Shown here: piece by piece, positions 1 to 6,572 of the stretch
Position numbering within the stretch: the stretch's first letter is position 1
How the letters are laid out: every line of letters begins with the position of its first letter
DNA from: Gammaproteobacteria bacterium
GTDB lineage: Bacteria > Pseudomonadota > Gammaproteobacteria > Enterobacterales > Kangiellaceae
Reading direction: 5' to 3'
Assembly: GCA_002401655.1 (NCBI GenBank)
Contig: NVTT01000009.1
Coordinates: 30,418 to 37,254 of the forward strand
DNA length: 6,837 bases
Notes under the pieces: generated by a model
Databases searched by the model: none
Told to the model about the DNA's origin: nothing
The model's input: only the letters and a program-made list of their open reading frames with translations
Position numbers and translations under genes: made by a program

Positions 1-42
1 CAACAGATTAAAATTGAAATTGTAAAATACATAGGTAAATAA
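1..42 (+). CDS. C-terminal end of an upstream gene (partial)
   Basis: Frame 1 is open from the window edge to a TAA at 40-42 and encodes QQIKIEIVKYIGK. The stop is only 3 bases before the ATG of the lipoprotein gene, a spacing typical of genes in one operon with coupled translation. Thirteen residues are too few to assign a family, and the alternating hydrophobic pattern only suggests a final beta strand. Inference: an upstream gene is co-transcribed with the lipoprotein and perhaps with the large BNR-repeat gene. An open frame this short could also be chance; the tight spacing is the main support. Confidence 0.4.
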   Translation, partial: QQIKIEIVKYIGK

Positions 43-45
43 ACC

Positions 46-405
46 ATGAAACATTATTTATTGGTACTTCTTTTTGTTATTTCTGCTTGTGATGGAATAA
101 AAATTCAACAAGAAAAAGTTGCGACGTTGATTAGTTTTGAGGGTTTGATGAATAATGGTTCAATCAATCATTATATTAGTGTTAACGAATCTATCATAAT
201 AAATGATAGTGAAAAATCAAAAAAATGGCAGGTTTCATTGGGAAGGCGTGATTTTAAATTGGCTATAATCGACAAATATGAAAATAATTCTCAAAAATCC
301 CTTCTATTTACTAAAATTGGGTCATACCAAGTCAAACTTGGTTCACATCCTTCTAGTGCTCAAGGCACTATAATGATGCAAACACTCACTATTATTGTGA
401 AATAG
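46..405 (+). CDS. Small lipoprotein of unknown function
   Basis: This encodes a 119-residue protein that I do not recognise. It starts with a lipoprotein signal peptide: MK, a hydrophobic core at about residues 4-11, then the lipobox I12-S13-A14-C15. Signal peptidase II would cleave before C15, which would carry the lipid. The mature part of about 105 residues has no second cysteine and looks beta-rich. Its end (about residues 90-119) has the G-x-Y-x-V-x-L pattern followed by a hydrophobic last strand often seen in Ig-like or other beta-sandwich folds. Residue +2 after the cysteine is Asp, which in E. coli favours inner-membrane retention; that rule does not hold in all genera. The ribosome site is weak (AGGT about 10 bases upstream), fitting coupling to the gene ending at 42. 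The BNR-repeat gene starts 63 bases later with no clear terminator between them, so a shared transcript is plausible. The function is unknown. Confidence 0.75.
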   Translation: MKHYLLVLLFVISACDGIKIQQEKVATLISFEGLMNNGSINHYISVNESIIINDSEKSKKWQVSLGRRDFKLAIIDKYENNSQKSLLFTKIGSYQVKLGSHPSSAQGTIMMQTLTIIVK

Positions 406-468
406 CCCATCAAGAACAGGTTTGTAGCTAAGGGGCTTATTTGCAAGAACAACCTTTTAGGCAACGCT

Positions 469-3400
469 ATGAATTTTATTAATAAAGCTATTTTAGGCTT
501 CTTTTTTGTTGTTATCCCCGTCGTTTTATTTTTTAATCCTTTTAATACAAAGTATTGCGGTGTTGTCTTTGACGTAGAGAGCCGTAACTTAATCAATTCG
601 ATCACTTCTGATATTGTTTTAAAACTGCAAAAGTATCGCAGTGTCAGTCAAAATGATATTTGTGAAATGCCGACCGCATACCTACAAAAAACGTTAGGCA
701 AATTAGAGAGTCCAAAACCTGATCATCCCGGTGAAGCTGCCGCTTTTAGATATCAGCATCTACTAAGCGAAAATAAGCAATTAAACGTAAAAAACTGGAA
801 TGCAGCCCGCGAACAAGTCAAAAACATGAAGGCGAATTTAAAAAAGGCGAACCTAAATAAAGGAGCGGGTATTAGTTCAGACTCATGGGAAAATTTAGGA
901 CCTGGAAATATTGGAGGCAGAATAAGAAGCTTGGCATTTGATCCCGATGATTCTACGCGAATATATGCAGGTGCTGTGGCTGGCGGTGTTTGGTTGACGG
1001 AAGATAGTGGCGCATCGTGGGCTCCAACGGATGATTTCATGGGAAATTTATCGGTAACCACGGTAATATTTGACCCTTCCGACAGCCAAGTTATTTATGC
1101 CGGTACCGGTGAAGGGACATTTAATGCTGATTACGTGCGAGGTATGGGTATATTTCGTTCAAGTGATAAAGGACAGTCATGGTCGCCTTTAGATTCCACG
1201 CAAAATGATTTTGATTTCTATTGGGTGAATCGACTGACCATGTTGAATGACGGTAGTCGTTTAGTTGCAGCCACTCATACGGGGGTTTGGACTTCGGATG
1301 ATGACGGAACCTCTTGGTCTCGCTCTCATGTAGGGCGTAGCAATGATATTAACGTACACCCAAGTGATGATTCAAAATTAGTTTTAGGTACTTGGGGAGG
1401 CGCTCTTTATTCTGAAGATGGTGGTCTTTCTTGGTCGAGTGCGACTGGTCTTGAATCAATTACCAATGAGAGAGTAGAAATTGCATATTCAGCCTCTTCC
1501 CCTGATATTGTTTATGCTTCCATTTATTTTAATATGGGAGAGTTGTATAAAAGTACCGATGGAGGTCAATCTTATACCCTAGTGAATACTGGAACTAATT
1601 ATCTTGGGCAACAAGGTTGGTATGATAATGCCTTGTGGGTGGATCCATTCGACCCAGATCATGTCATTGTAGGCGGAATTGATTTATGGAGGAGTACTGA
1701 TGCAGGAGTCAGTTTAAGTAAAATAAGTATTTGGTGGCAGTCACCAAATTCGGCTCATGCCGATCACCATTTTATTATCGAAGATCCTGATTACGATGGG
1801 GTGAATAATCAGCGGGTTTATTTTGCCAATGACGGTGGTGTCTATGTAACCGAAGACGTCAGTATTGCAGTAGGCAGTACCGGCTGGCAAGAATTGAATA
1901 ACCAATTATCAATCACTCAATTTTATGGAATGGGTGTTAGCCCAAATGGAACCGTGGTAGCAGGAACTCAAGATAACGGTACATTAGTTTACAAAGGCGA
2001 TAGTGAGGATTGGGTAGAAACTTTTGGTGGAGATGGTGGTTTTTCTGCAGCGGATCCAACCGATTCTGATTATGTTTACGGTGAATACGTTTATTTACAG
2101 ATCCATCGAAGCACCAGCGGAGGACTGGCCAATAGTTCGTCCTATATTTTTGACTCTGCAATGGAAGCGGACGGACCTTTATTTATTGCGCCTTTTATAC
2201 TTGATCCCAATAATGAAAATAGAATGTTAGGCGGAGCAATGAGTCTCTGGGTTTCCGATGACGTTAAAGCGGGTACACCCAGTTGGGGCAGCAAAAAAGA
2301 TTCGATAGGATCGGCATCGCCTATCAACTCGATTGCGGTTGCACCTGGTAATAGTGACTTAGTGTATGTTGGACATCGAGATGGTTCTTTATATAAAAGT
2401 GAGGATGCAACCGCTGATGTGCCTAATTGGACACTTATCGATGATGCAAACTTACCCCAGCGAAGATTATTACGTATAACCATTGATGCAAACAATAATG
2501 ATATTGTTTATTTGGCTTTTAGCGGTTACGAAGCAAATAATCTTTGGAAATCTAGTGACGCGGGTGATAGTTGGTCATCCTCTGTTGGGACAGCACCTAC
2601 GAACATTCCTCCTGCGCCTATCCGAACGATGGTTATTCGTCCCTCTGATAGCAATCAACTTTATGTAGGAACAGAAGTTGGTATCTTTACCAGTGATGAC
2701 GCCGGAGCGAGTTGGGGATTAGCAAATGACGGGCCCGCAAACGTTTCGGTGGATGAATTAGTTTGGGCCGGTGATGAAACGCTTTATGCTGCAACTCATG
2801 GTCGTGGTGTGTACCGAGCAACGTTAAATCAAACAACGCCCAATACCATTATTTTTGACTCTCAATTAGATGTGGCTTTTTCTACGGTATTAGAAACACA
2901 AGAAAAAATTATTTCTGGCATTGGTATTCCTGTTGATGTGACCATTGTAGGTGGAGAATATTCGTTAGGCTGTGATGGAATTTATACAAGTGATGCTGGC
3001 ATTGCTAACTTAGATGATACAATTTGTTTAAGACATACTTCTGCAGATGATTTTTATTTAGAAACATTAACTCAAGTGACTATCGGAAGTTCGACATTTG
3101 ATTTTCTATCTAAAACTATTCCTGACGTTAACCCAGATGCTTTTGAATTTACGTCAACGATTGATGTCGATTTAGCAAGTGAACAAATATCAAATACTGT
3201 TTCGGTAACGGGAATTAGTTTTGAAGTGGATATTTCTATTGTTAACGGTGAATATTCAATTGGCTGTACCAATACATTTGTATCAAGCAGTGGTGTAATT
3301 GCATTAGATGATACCGTTTGTATTCGTCATAACGCATCAGATGCTCACTTTATCTCCGTAACGACAGATCTGACTTTAGGTGATACGACTCAATCTTTCA

Positions 3401-4110
3401 CCTCAACAACATTGCCGGATACTACACCTGAAGATTTTTCTTTTGCCACTCAAGATGAAATTAGAATAGGAACTGATGTTACTTCTGATACGATTACTCT
3501 GACCGGTTTTCAAGTCGATATTCCTATCGGTGTATCCAATGGAGAATATTCAATTGGGTGTACTAATTCATTTACCAGCACGGCTGGAGTAGTCTCTCCT
3601 GATGAAACTGTTTGTTTAAAACATAATGCATCAAATCAATACGTGACTGAAACAACAACGACTTTAAATGTCAATGGCGTTACCGCAGATTTTGTTTCCA
3701 CAACAGAACCTGATAGAACGCCAGACGACTTCACCTTCGCTTCAGTTTCTAATGTAGAACTTTCAATATTGCAAATTTCAGAAACTATTACGGTTACAGG
3801 AATTGCGGTTGAGGTTAATTTGAGTGTGGCTGGAGGAGAGTATTCGTTGGGTTGTAATGGCACTTTTTCTTCCTCAACGGTTCAAATATCAGAAGGTCAA
3901 ACGATTTGTTTGAGGCATATAACTTCTAGTGGATTTTCAGCTAACGTTACTACAAGCATGACAGTGGGAACTTACACTACTAGTTTTGTTTCAACAACAA
4001 AAGTGGCACCACCTTCAGAGTCATCTGGCGGTGGTAGTTTGCCAAAATTAATTATATTTAGTTTGATTTTTGGGGTTTTCATTAGACGAGTGATTGGCCA
4101 AGTTTTATGA
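469..4110 (+). CDS. Large secreted or surface BNR/Asp-box propeller protein with four 98-residue repeats and a GlyGly-CTERM-like tail
   Basis: This encodes 1213 residues. A hydrophobic N-terminus (about 8-22) looks like a signal peptide or anchor without an obvious cleavage site. An N-terminal region to about 140 contains C30 and C65. A beta-propeller region of the BNR/sortilin-VPS10-like superfamily (about 141-784) opens with LGPGNIGGRIRS and closes with THGRGVYRA. Clear Asp boxes (S/T-x-D-x-G-x-S-W) start near residues 177, 231, 276, 315, 362, 409, 695 and 742; degenerate ones start near 461, 596 and 644. This number of blades would suit two propellers, as in GH74 or sortilin-like proteins, but I cannot identify catalytic residues, so enzyme activity is not claimed. 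Four two-cysteine domains follow (about 791-1177), then S/G-rich residues 1183-1190, a membrane segment (1194-1205) and R1206-R1207. Likely route: Sec export, then release or surface attachment by rhombosortase. The role could be adhesion, glycan binding or hydrolysis. The ATG at 469 has only a weak ribosome site (TTAGG); no better start is evident. Confidence 0.9.
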   Translation: MNFINKAILGFFFVVIPVVLFFNPFNTKYCGVVFDVESRNLINSITSDIVLKLQKYRSVSQNDICEMPTAYLQKTLGKLESPKPDHPGEAAAFRYQHLLSENKQLNVKNWNAAREQVKNMKANLKKANLNKGAGISSDSWENLGPGNIGGRIRSLAFDPDDSTRIYAGAVAGGVWLTEDSGASWAPTDDFMGNLSVTTVIFDPSDSQVIYAGTGEGTFNADYVRGMGIFRSSDKGQSWSPLDSTQNDFDFYWVNRLTMLNDGSRLVAATHTGVWTSDDDGTSWSRSHVGRSNDINVHPSDDSKLVLGTWGGALYSEDGGLSWSSATGLESITNERVEIAYSASSPDIVYASIYFNMGELYKSTDGGQSYTLVNTGTNYLGQQGWYDNALWVDPFDPDHVIVGGIDLWRSTDAGVSLSKISIWWQSPNSAHADHHFIIEDPDYDGVNNQRVYFANDGGVYVTEDVSIAVGSTGWQELNNQLSITQFYGMGVSPNGTVVAGTQDNGTLVYKGDSEDWVETFGGDGGFSAADPTDSDYVYGEYVYLQIHRSTSGGLANSSSYIFDSAMEADGPLFIAPFILDPNNENRMLGGAMSLWVSDDVKAGTPSWGSKKDSIGSASPINSIAVAPGNSDLVYVGHRDGSLYKSEDATADVPNWTLIDDANLPQRRLLRITIDANNNDIVYLAFSGYEANNLWKSSDAGDSWSSSVGTAPTNIPPAPIRTMVIRPSDSNQLYVGTEVGIFTSDDAGASWGLANDGPANVSVDELVWAGDETLYAATHGRGVYRATLNQTTPNTIIFDSQLDVAFSTVLETQEKIISGIGIPVDVTIVGGEYSLGCDGIYTSDAGIANLDDTICLRHTSADDFYLETLTQVTIGSSTFDFLSKTIPDVNPDAFEFTSTIDVDLASEQISNTVSVTGISFEVDISIVNGEYSIGCTNTFVSSSGVIALDDTVCIRHNASDAHFISVTTDLTLGDTTQSFTSTTLPDTTPEDFSFATQDEIRIGTDVTSDTITLTGFQVDIPIGVSNGEYSIGCTNSFTSTAGVVSPDETVCLKHNASNQYVTETTTTLNVNGVTADFVSTTEPDRTPDDFTFASVSNVELSILQISETITVTGIAVEVNLSVAGGEYSLGCNGTFSSSTVQISEGQTICLRHITSSGFSANVTTSMTVGTYTTSFVSTTKVAPPSESSGGGSLPKLIIFSLIFGVFIRRVIGQVL
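2839..4002 (+). repeat. Four tandem 98-codon (294-bp) domain repeats within the BNR protein
   Basis: Repeat units begin at P791, P889, P987 and P1085 (nucleotides 2839, 3133, 3427 and 3721). Each unit has a P-[NDE]-x-[FI]-x-F-like start, a G-E-Y-S-[LI]-G-C block, a T-[IV]-C-[IL]-[RK]-H block and an F-x-S-[TK]-T end. The first cysteines are at 835, 933, 1031 and 1129, and the second at 853, 951, 1049 and 1147. The period is therefore exactly 98, with 18 residues between the two cysteines in every copy. A disulfide within each unit is inferred. From memory, similar 'GEYSIGC...TVCVRH' repeats occur in other proteobacterial exported proteins, so the domain is probably a recurring Ig-like stalk module. 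The copies differ considerably at DNA level, so this is not a recent duplication. The last copy is slightly shorter and runs into the sorting tail. Confidence 0.9.
4021..4107 (+). other. GlyGly-CTERM-like sorting signal at the end of the BNR protein
   Basis: Residues 1185-1213 contain S-S-G-G-G-S-L, then a hydrophobic segment (1194-1205) and R1206-R1207, ending six residues later. This is the tripartite layout of GlyGly-CTERM tails, known as substrates of the intramembrane protease rhombosortase in Shewanella, Vibrio and related genera. Deviations are a proline and lysine (P1192, K1193) just before the membrane segment, where such tails usually carry glycine or hydrophobic residues, and a hydrophobic end after the arginines. 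No rhombosortase gene is in the window. A plain C-terminal membrane anchor is the alternative. Confidence 0.65.
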
Positions 4111-4123
4111 ATCTAGTCTGCAT

Positions 4124-4162
4124 TTAGCCACATGGATTTGTGGCTAATGTTATTCTGCTTTT
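4124..4162 (+). terminator. Probable terminator after the BNR protein gene
   Basis: A perfect 9-bp stem, TTAGCCACA (4124-4132) with TGTGGCTAA (4139-4147), has a 6-base loop and lies 14 bases after the stop codon. The following bases (4148-4162) are T-rich but interrupted, ending in TTTT. This is weaker than a textbook intrinsic terminator, but position and stem fit. It sits between convergent genes, though no matching T tract exists for the - strand gene ending at 4311. Confidence 0.55.
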
Positions 4163-4310
4163 ATGACATTCTATTCGTTAAGAATTTGAAACGCCCTTTT
4201 AATTTGCTTAGATATTAACGAGTTTGTTCCATATTATAGAAAAGCGGTGTCTTAACGATATTGAAATATGAAAATATATTTTTTCTACTATGGCTTTAAT
4301 CTAAATGTTA

Positions 4311-5024
4311 TTAATGTAGACAACACTTTTTAAACTTCTTGCCGCTACCACAGGGGCAGGAATCGTTTCTACCAACGGCGCGATGCTCATTATAAAAAGT
4401 TGTTGTTTCTGAAACTTCTTTTTCTCCTAATATATTATCCAAATACAAATCTTTTCCTAAAATCCCAACACCAGAAATCAAATTGGGCAATACCTTTACA
4501 CAGCCTTCAATGTCGGGTAATTGTTCCATCATTTCAGGCTCTTCTTCACGCATTGCTTTGTCATCGATAAAACGCGCCATAATAAAATTGAGTACTGCAA
4601 CGGTTCTGTTAGCTTCATCATCTTCTTTAGGTAGTTTTGCTTGCCAGCATTTTGAAAGCCATTCAAAAGCATCTAAATAACCCAAAGCAAAATTAAGTAA
4701 CTTTTTATTCGCTTTACCTGACGGCGTTAAACCTAAACCGGCAGGGAGTTCTAATGTTTCTGCCTCTTCGAAACAGTCATTACATTCGTTCCACCAGGCA
4801 ATTAAATTAGCAGTGATTGTATGTACTTGTTCTTCGTTGATAAAGTGAGGCTTTCCATCTTTAGTGATAATTAACTCGTCAACCCATTCATGAGGTTCTA
4901 TCATTTCAGGGCAAGATGAAACCGATACGATAAATCCCAAGCAATGATATAACTCTTCAAAAGAATCTTTGATATTCTGTTGTTTAAAGTGCTTTTCGAG
5001 GGCTTTTAGGTCAAATTTATTCAT
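4311..5024 (-). CDS. UPF0149 (YecA/YgfB-like) protein with C-terminal SEC-C zinc motif
   Basis: This encodes 237 residues from the ATG at 5024. The N-terminal two thirds match the UPF0149 fold, with the family signature EL-x(5-8)-SS/P-x-x-IEP-x-x-W near residues 23-46 (here ELYHCLGF...SCPEMIEPHEW), followed by helical segments. The last 20 residues form a SEC-C motif, GRNDSCPCGSGKKFKKCC: C223 and C225 with C234 and C235 are the expected zinc ligands, and the CCLH end matches E. coli YecA. One family proline is replaced by S222. The SEC-C motif is known from the SecA tail, where it binds SecB and ribosomes; the role of YecA-type proteins is poorly defined. The length is close to E. coli YecA (221). 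A TTG at 5039 would add five residues (reading as LIRKN); I prefer the ATG, although neither has a clear ribosome site. The protein is cytoplasmic. The gene is convergent with the BNR gene and divergent from the EAL-HDOD gene. Confidence 0.85.
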   Translation of the reverse strand: MNKFDLKALEKHFKQQNIKDSFEELYHCLGFIVSVSSCPEMIEPHEWVDELIITKDGKPHFINEEQVHTITANLIAWWNECNDCFEEAETLELPAGLGLTPSGKANKKLLNFALGYLDAFEWLSKCWQAKLPKEDDEANRTVAVLNFIMARFIDDKAMREEEPEMMEQLPDIEGCVKVLPNLISGVGILGKDLYLDNILGEKEVSETTTFYNEHRAVGRNDSCPCGSGKKFKKCCLH

Positions 5025-5068
5025 ATTTTTGCGAATCAACGATTAAATGCTTTAATTAGGCGGTTTTA

Positions 5069-5086
5069 ACTTAGATTAATCTAGGT
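5069..5086. promoter_or_regulatory. Near-perfect 18-bp palindrome, possible operator
   Basis: ACTTAGATTAATCTAGGT contains the perfect 12-bp palindrome TAGATTAATCTA (5072-5083). The AC/GT ends also pair, leaving one mismatched pair. It lies in the spacer between the divergent UPF0149 and EAL-HDOD genes, 45 bases upstream of the UPF0149 ATG and just downstream of that gene's candidate start of transcription. Length and symmetry fit a site for a dimeric regulator, but I do not recognise it as any named box, and AT-rich DNA gives palindromes by chance. Confidence 0.4.
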
Positions 5087-5123
5087 ATAACGACCCTTTC
5101 AGTTTATTTTGAGGATTATACCT
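5083..5123. repeat. 8-bp inverted repeat AGGTATAA / TTATACCT in the divergent spacer
   Basis: AGGTATAA (5083-5090) and TTATACCT (5116-5123) are exact inverted copies, 25 bases apart. Each arm contains a -10-like hexamer pointing at the other arm: TATAAC on the + strand at 5086-5091 and TATAAT on the - strand at 5120-5115. The left arm overlaps the 18-bp palindrome and the right arm overlaps the TGAGG/CCTCA repeat. These could be paired protein sites or face-to-face promoters. Confidence 0.45.
5115..5120 (-). promoter_or_regulatory. Candidate -10 element for the UPF0149/SEC-C gene, inside an inverted repeat
   Basis: On the - strand, 5120-5115 reads a perfect TATAAT. The best -35 at 17-bp spacing is TTATTA, which matches only three of six positions, so an activator or an atypical promoter may be involved. 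Transcription would start near 5108, leaving an untranslated leader of about 84 bases before the ATG at 5024. The hexamer is the exact loop of TGAGG/CCTCA (5110-5125), so a symmetric binding protein could cover it. Confidence 0.4.
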
Positions 5124-5190
5124 CAGATTTGAAAAAATAATAAATGATTGTAAAACAACGAGATTTTCTGTAGATGTCTTCCTATTTATT

Positions 5191-5210
5191 CCGCAAACTG
5201 CCACAAACTG
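5191..5210 (+). repeat. Tandem 10-bp direct repeat upstream of the EAL-HDOD gene
   Basis: CCGCAAACTG is followed at once by CCACAAACTG, matching at nine of ten positions. A period of one DNA turn places both copies on the same face of the helix, as in some activator sites. It ends 75 bases upstream of the EAL-HDOD start codon. No regulator can be named from it. Confidence 0.35.
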
Positions 5211-5285
5211 GTCTATGCTTGTTCTTGTACTAAGGTGTTTTAAAACTATGAGTAAGATAAAAGCTTAAAATGAACGTTATATTCT

Positions 5286-6497
5286 ATGGATAATTTGTAT
5301 ATCGCACGGCAGCCAATTTATGATAAGAACTTCAATGTTTTTGGTTACGAACTTCTTTATCGTAATGGTGCTGTCAATGAAGCAAAAATAGACGACCCTA
5401 ATCTAGCAACCTGTGAAACCATCCTCAATGCTTTTATGCATATAGGTATTGATAATCTAGTGGGTAGCGCTCTCGCTTTTATAAACCTGCCTCAAGATTT
5501 TATTATTGATGAATCTTTAACCCCTCTTTTTAATAGCCAAAGTGTGTTGGAAATATTAGAAGATGTAGAGCCAACACCAGAAGTCATTGAGGGACTTAAA
5601 CGATTAAAGAAACGTGGTTTTAAAATAGCGTTAGATGATTTTGAATATCGAGAGAGTCTTGAGCCCTTTTTACAGCTTGCAGATATTGTGAAACTTGATG
5701 TAATTGCCCTTAATGAGGAGCAAGTCAGAGAGGAATATGAGCGAGTTAGAAAATATGAGCATATAAAAACATTAGCGGAAAAAGTTGAAACACAGGAAAT
5801 GAAGGCGTTTTGTTTAGAATTAGGCTTCGATTATTATCAGGGCTTCTTTTTTTGTAAACCTCAGTTAGTCAAACAAAAACAAGTGATTGCAAACAAAACT
5901 GTGGTTTTAAATTTACTCAATAAAATTCAAAACCCAGAGCTAGACTACGATGAGTTTCAAACCATACTCTCTCAAGATGTAACCTTATCTTATAAATTAT
6001 TAAGGTATATCAATAGCGCCATGTTTTCATTGAGACGTGAAGTTGATTCAATTAAAGACGCTGTTGTACTTTTAGGTCAGGATAATATTAAAAAGTGGTT
6101 ATCTTTGATTTTAATGTCTCGAATGGGAAAGGATAAACCCAGTGAATTAATTGTTGTGGCTTTAACTCGGGCAAAAATGTGTGAGTTCTTAGCCGATGAA
6201 TTATATCCTGATATTCAACCTCAAATGTTTATTGTCGGTCTTTTTTCCGTTTTGGATGCATTGATGGATACACCGATGATTGATTTATTAGATACGGTTA
6301 TTTTAAGTTCAGCGATTAAATTTGCGCTACTTGATCATGAAGGTCGACATGGCGAAATATTAGATATCGTCTTGGCATATGAGCAATTTAAGTTTGATGA
6401 ACTAGATAATCTCACCTTAATTAATCAAAAACTTCGCCAGTATTATCTGGATTCGGTTGAATGGGCTGATCAGTCTGTACGTTCATTGCAACAATAA
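5286..6497 (+). CDS. EAL-HDOD protein, probable c-di-GMP phosphodiesterase or sensor (YuxH/CdgJ-like)
   Basis: This encodes 403 residues with no signal peptide or membrane segment. The N-terminal EAL-type domain (about 1-195) has the start IARQPIYD and ELLYR in place of EALxR (E22), then N67, LEILE (E89), D117-D118, K136, AEKVET (E165, E168) and QGFFF (Q185). Most metal- and substrate-binding positions of active EAL phosphodiesterases therefore remain. The DDFGTG loop, however, reads DDFEYR and the AEGVE glycine is K166, changes I recall as common in this family. The HDOD domain follows (about 200-385), with the typical LLRYINSAMF (238-247) and DAVVLLG (258-264); it lacks a catalytic HD pair. 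Relatives regulate motility and biofilm formation through c-di-GMP, by hydrolysis or by binding. The start is chosen because the ARQPIYD motif follows directly; the ribosome site is weak. A poor promoter candidate is TTGTAC (5225-5230) with TATGAG (5247-5252). ybiT follows 143 bases later on the same strand. Confidence 0.9.
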   Translation: MDNLYIARQPIYDKNFNVFGYELLYRNGAVNEAKIDDPNLATCETILNAFMHIGIDNLVGSALAFINLPQDFIIDESLTPLFNSQSVLEILEDVEPTPEVIEGLKRLKKRGFKIALDDFEYRESLEPFLQLADIVKLDVIALNEEQVREEYERVRKYEHIKTLAEKVETQEMKAFCLELGFDYYQGFFFCKPQLVKQKQVIANKTVVLNLLNKIQNPELDYDEFQTILSQDVTLSYKLLRYINSAMFSLRREVDSIKDAVVLLGQDNIKKWLSLILMSRMGKDKPSELIVVALTRAKMCEFLADELYPDIQPQMFIVGLFSVLDALMDTPMIDLLDTVILSSAIKFALLDHEGRHGEILDIVLAYEQFKFDELDNLTLINQKLRQYYLDSVEWADQSVRSLQQ

Positions 6498-6540
6498 CAA
6501 TCCTTAGTTCCGATTAGCCATTTAAGTTTGCTTTAAACTA

Positions 6541-6572
6541 TTGATTACTTTATGTTCAAATTAGGCTAAAAT
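6541..6572 (+). promoter_or_regulatory. Candidate promoter for ybiT
   Basis: TAAAAT (6567-6572) is a good -10 hexamer followed by a GC-rich discriminator (GCGCGCC). The best upstream hexamer is TTGATT (6541-6546), but the 20-bp spacing is long. An alternative set is TTGCTT (6528-6533) with TATGTT (6551-6556) at 17 bp. A GC-rich discriminator is typical of promoters under growth-rate or stringent control; this is inference only. A start near 6579 would give a leader of about 60 bases. Confidence 0.35.

Noticed and set aside
401..441. Hairpin over the lipoprotein stop codon: AGCCC (404-408) with GGGCT (433-437), extended by three A/T pairs across a bulge
   Set aside because: The 24-base loop, the bulge and the absence of a following T run make it unconvincing as a terminator, so I kept the operon reading.
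2142..2495. 117-residue open frame on the - strand inside the BNR gene
   Set aside because: It lies fully within a well-supported coding region on the other strand and its protein shows no recognisable domain; it is a shadow frame.
4175..4258. TCGTTAAG (4175-4182) and CTTAACGA (4251-4258) as an inverted repeat between the convergent genes
   Set aside because: Eight bases separated by 68 in AT-rich DNA are easily chance, and nothing else at either arm suggests a site.
4265..4290. AT-only palindrome near GAAAATATATTTTTTC as a terminator for the UPF0149 gene
   Set aside because: The stem has almost no G/C pairs and would be unstable; the run of T is not placed after a stable stem on the - strand.
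5209..5224. TGG...TTGTT resembling a sigma-54 promoter upstream of the EAL-HDOD gene
   Set aside because: The spacing is one base short and the second element has GT instead of the essential GC.
5248..5268. Six-codon ORF (MSKIKA) upstream of the EAL-HDOD gene
   Set aside because: It is very short, without a proper ribosome site, and shows no sign of leader-peptide content such as repeated rare or single-amino-acid codons.
6525..6539. AGTTT/AAACT hairpin after the EAL-HDOD gene as a terminator
   Set aside because: There are only five mostly A/T pairs and no T tract, so read-through into ybiT remains possible.
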